This document shows positions 14,853 through 15,819 of a stretch of DNA of 15,819 bases, in pieces (the first letter of the stretch is position 1; each line of letters begins with the position of its first letter). The DNA lies in the NCBI GenBank assembly GCA_050742535.1, contig JBOGIQ010000119.1:1-15819 (forward strand). The letters run 5' to 3'. The translations under genes were made by a program, and so were the position numbers. The notes beneath the pieces are model-generated. The model was not told the DNA's origin, did no database searches, and worked only from the letters and a program-made list of their open reading frames with translations. The stretch comes from Gp6-AA40 sp050742535 (lineage in GTDB: Bacteria; Acidobacteriota; Vicinamibacteria; Vicinamibacterales; UBA2999).

Positions 14853-15673
14853 GCGGGTCTCGCCAGGCGCACGAAGAGGTCGTCGATTGAGCTGGTTCCG
14901 TGCTGCTCCTTCAGCTCCGCCGGCGCACCGATGGCGACGATGCGGCCGGCGACCATGATCGACAGACGATCGCAGTACTCGGCTTCGTCCATGTAGTGGG
15001 TCGTCACCAGCACCGAGGTTCCGCGAGCCGCGGCCTCGTAAATCAGCTCCCAGAACTGCCGGCGCGTCACCGGATCGACGCCGCTGGTCGGCTCGTCGAG
15101 GAACACGATCGACGGCCGGTGCAGGAGCGCCACGGAGAAGGCCAGCTTCTGGCGCCACCCGAGCGGTAGTTCGCGCACCGGCCGGGAGGCAACGGATTCG
15201 AGGCCGAGGCGCGAGAGCATTTCCGCCGCGCGCTGGCGGATCTCGGCGTTGGTCAGGTCGTAGATGCCGCCGTAAAGGCGAATGTTCTCGCGCGGTGACA
15301 GGTCCTCGTACAGCGAGAACCGCTGGCTCATGTAGCCGATGCTGCGCTTGATCCGTTCGCCTTCCGTGTAGACGTCATGGCCCGCCACGCGCGCGGACCC
15401 GCCGCTTGGCGTCAGCAACCCGGTCAGCATCCGGATCGCGGTTGTCTTCCCTGCGCCATTCGCGCCGAGAAAGCCGAACACCTCGCCTTGCCGGACGTCG
15501 AACGAGATGCGGTCCACGGCGGTGAACGTGCCGAACCTGCGCGTCAGCTCGTTCGCCTGGATCGCTGCCCCATCAATCCGGCTGAAGCCGGACTCCACCG
15601 GCAGCGGATCAATCCGGCCGGAATTGGACGCGTGGAGTCCGGCTTCAGCCGGATTGACCGGGTCGGCGTTCAT
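14849..15673 (-). CDS. ABC transporter ATP-binding protein of the ABC-2 exporter, with repeat-encoded N-terminal extension
   Basis: The 274-residue ATPase has Walker A GANGAGKT (70-77), Q-loop Q117 (GYMSQRFSLYEDL), signature LPLGWRQK (169-176), Walker B with the catalytic Glu IVFLDEP (189-195) and switch H226 (TTHYMDEAEYCDRL). This is the style of the YbhF/RbbA/YhiH drug-exporter ATPases. The fold starts near residue 36 (AAIQANELTRRFG). Residues about 7-33 (NPAEAGLH ... PVESGFSRI) come from an inverted-repeat element. The ATG at 15673 is supported because it overlaps the preceding gene's TGA (ATGA); a GTG inside the repeat (PVESG) could serve as an internal start. It is coupled by ATGA to the permease that follows. 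Confidence 0.9.
   Translation of the reverse strand: MNADPVNPAEAGLHASNSGRIDPLPVESGFSRIDGAAIQANELTRRFGTFTAVDRISFDVRQGEVFGFLGANGAGKTTAIRMLTGLLTPSGGSARVAGHDVYTEGERIKRSIGYMSQRFSLYEDLSPRENIRLYGGIYDLTNAEIRQRAAEMLSRLGLESVASRPVRELPLGWRQKLAFSVALLHRPSIVFLDEPTSGVDPVTRRQFWELIYEAAARGTSVLVTTHYMDEAEYCDRLSIMVAGRIVAIGAPAELKEQHGTSSIDDLFVRLARPA
15573..15657. repeat. REPIN-like element with perfect 26-bp inverted arms in the ATPase N-terminus
   Basis: The arms at 15573-15598 and 15632-15657 are perfect reverse complements, with a 33-base spacer. Their inner 24 bases are identical to the arms of the element at 14337-14415, while the spacers differ. It starts 16 bases inside the ATPase gene from the ATG at 15673 and encodes most of the first 33 residues. 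Confidence 0.9.
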
Positions 15674-15819
15674 GACTTGCGCTCGTAGGGCGCCCCTTCA
15701 GGGGTGCCCATTCGGTCGATGAACACGTCCTCCACCGTCGGCGACGTGGGTACCACTTCCGCGTCGGCGAAACCGGCGTCGGCGAGGTAGCGGCGAAGGT
15801 CGCCGGCGATGACATCCAC
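15670..15819 (-). CDS. C-terminal end of an ABC transporter ATP-binding protein (truncated by the window edge)
   Basis: The minus-strand frame open to the window edge encodes 49 residues ending in TGA at 15672-15670. It reads VDVIAGDLRRYLADAGFADA, then PTSPTVEDVFIDRM, then a repeat-like tail GTPEGAPYERKS. PT-EDVFI is the usual end of ABC-2 exporter ATPases (PSLEDVFI). Its stop overlaps the start of the complete ATPase gene (ATGA), so this operon has two separate ATPases upstream of two permeases, matching the two halves of fused YbhF/RbbA. The catalytic part lies outside the window. Confidence 0.75.
   Translation of the reverse strand: MDVIAGDLRRYLADAGFADAEVVPTSPTVEDVFIDRMGTPEGAPYERKS
15688..15709. 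repeat. Short hairpin (9-bp stem, TTCA loop) at the 3' end of the upstream ATPase gene
   Basis: GGGCGCCCC and GGGGTGCCC flank TTCA, pairing over nine positions with one G-T wobble. It encodes GTPEGAP in the C-terminal tail of the truncated ATPase. In layout (pyrimidine-rich arm, four-base TT-A loop, following TAG on the plus strand) it resembles the hairpin at 424-441. Confidence 0.5.

Noticed and set aside
13698..15158. A longer 486-residue start for the first permease
   Set aside because: The added part is the ATPase gene in another frame; the start at 14852 matches the family N-terminus and overlaps the ATPase stop.
13224..15657. The repeated arms as a CRISPR array or an insertion sequence with terminal repeats
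   Set aside because: There are only two inverted pairs over 1 kb apart, no regular spacers, no cas genes and no transposase between arms; the spacers are 31-33 bases of translated sequence.

Overview
The window is high-GC DNA read with no accession. Three things suggest an Acidobacteriota genome, probably the Vicinamibacteria/Vicinamibacterales side: an Oar-type TonB-dependent receptor with an N-terminal carboxypeptidase-regulatory-like domain, a two-ATPase/two-permease drug-type exporter, and many short palindromic repeats sitting inside genes. The taxonomic call is an inference from gene style, not a database result. No rRNA, tRNA, CRISPR array, transposase or phage gene was seen.

Layout. 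(1) 2-415, + strand: C-terminal receiver domain of a truncated gene, probably a hybrid sensor kinase. (2) 475-756, +: a DUF2277 protein, convergent with (3) 758-1384, -: a secreted outer-membrane beta-barrel protein whose leader carries an 11-bp inverted repeat. (4) 1560-5557, +: an AlkD-type DNA glycosylase, an ABC ATPase overlapping a large membrane subunit (EcsA-like ATPase plus ABC exporter), and a secreted double-cupin protein; the spacing suggests co-transcription. (5) 11494-5554, -: a tight four-gene operon encoding a TonB-dependent receptor, a Tat-exported L-amino-acid-oxidase-like flavoenzyme, an exported RidA-like protein and a secreted c-type cytochrome. (6) 12422-11730, -: a small secreted metalloprotease-like protein. 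(7) 15819-12562, -: an ABC-2 exporter operon of the YbhF-S-R/RbbA type, with the end of one ATPase gene, a second complete ATPase gene and two paralogous permeases, each start coupled to the stop before it.

How the genes work together. The most interesting unit is operon (5). L-amino-acid oxidases make reactive imino acids, and RidA proteins hydrolyse such imines/enamines. Here both carry export signals and are followed by a secreted cytochrome c, while the first gene is an outer-membrane transporter. I infer a periplasmic amino-acid or amine oxidation module: uptake across the outer membrane, oxidation, imine clearance, and perhaps electron transfer to cytochrome c instead of, or beside, O2.

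The second theme is intragenic repeats. Two elements with the same perfect 24-bp inverted arms lie in frame in the exporter operon: one in the N-terminus of the ATPase, one in the periplasmic domain of a permease. A different 37-bp palindrome lies at the matching place in the paralogous permease. A 51-bp palindrome lies in frame in alkD, and a lone, diverged 24-bp arm forms the 3' end of the receiver gene. These look like REP/REPIN-type elements tolerated as peptide insertions in surface loops and termini.
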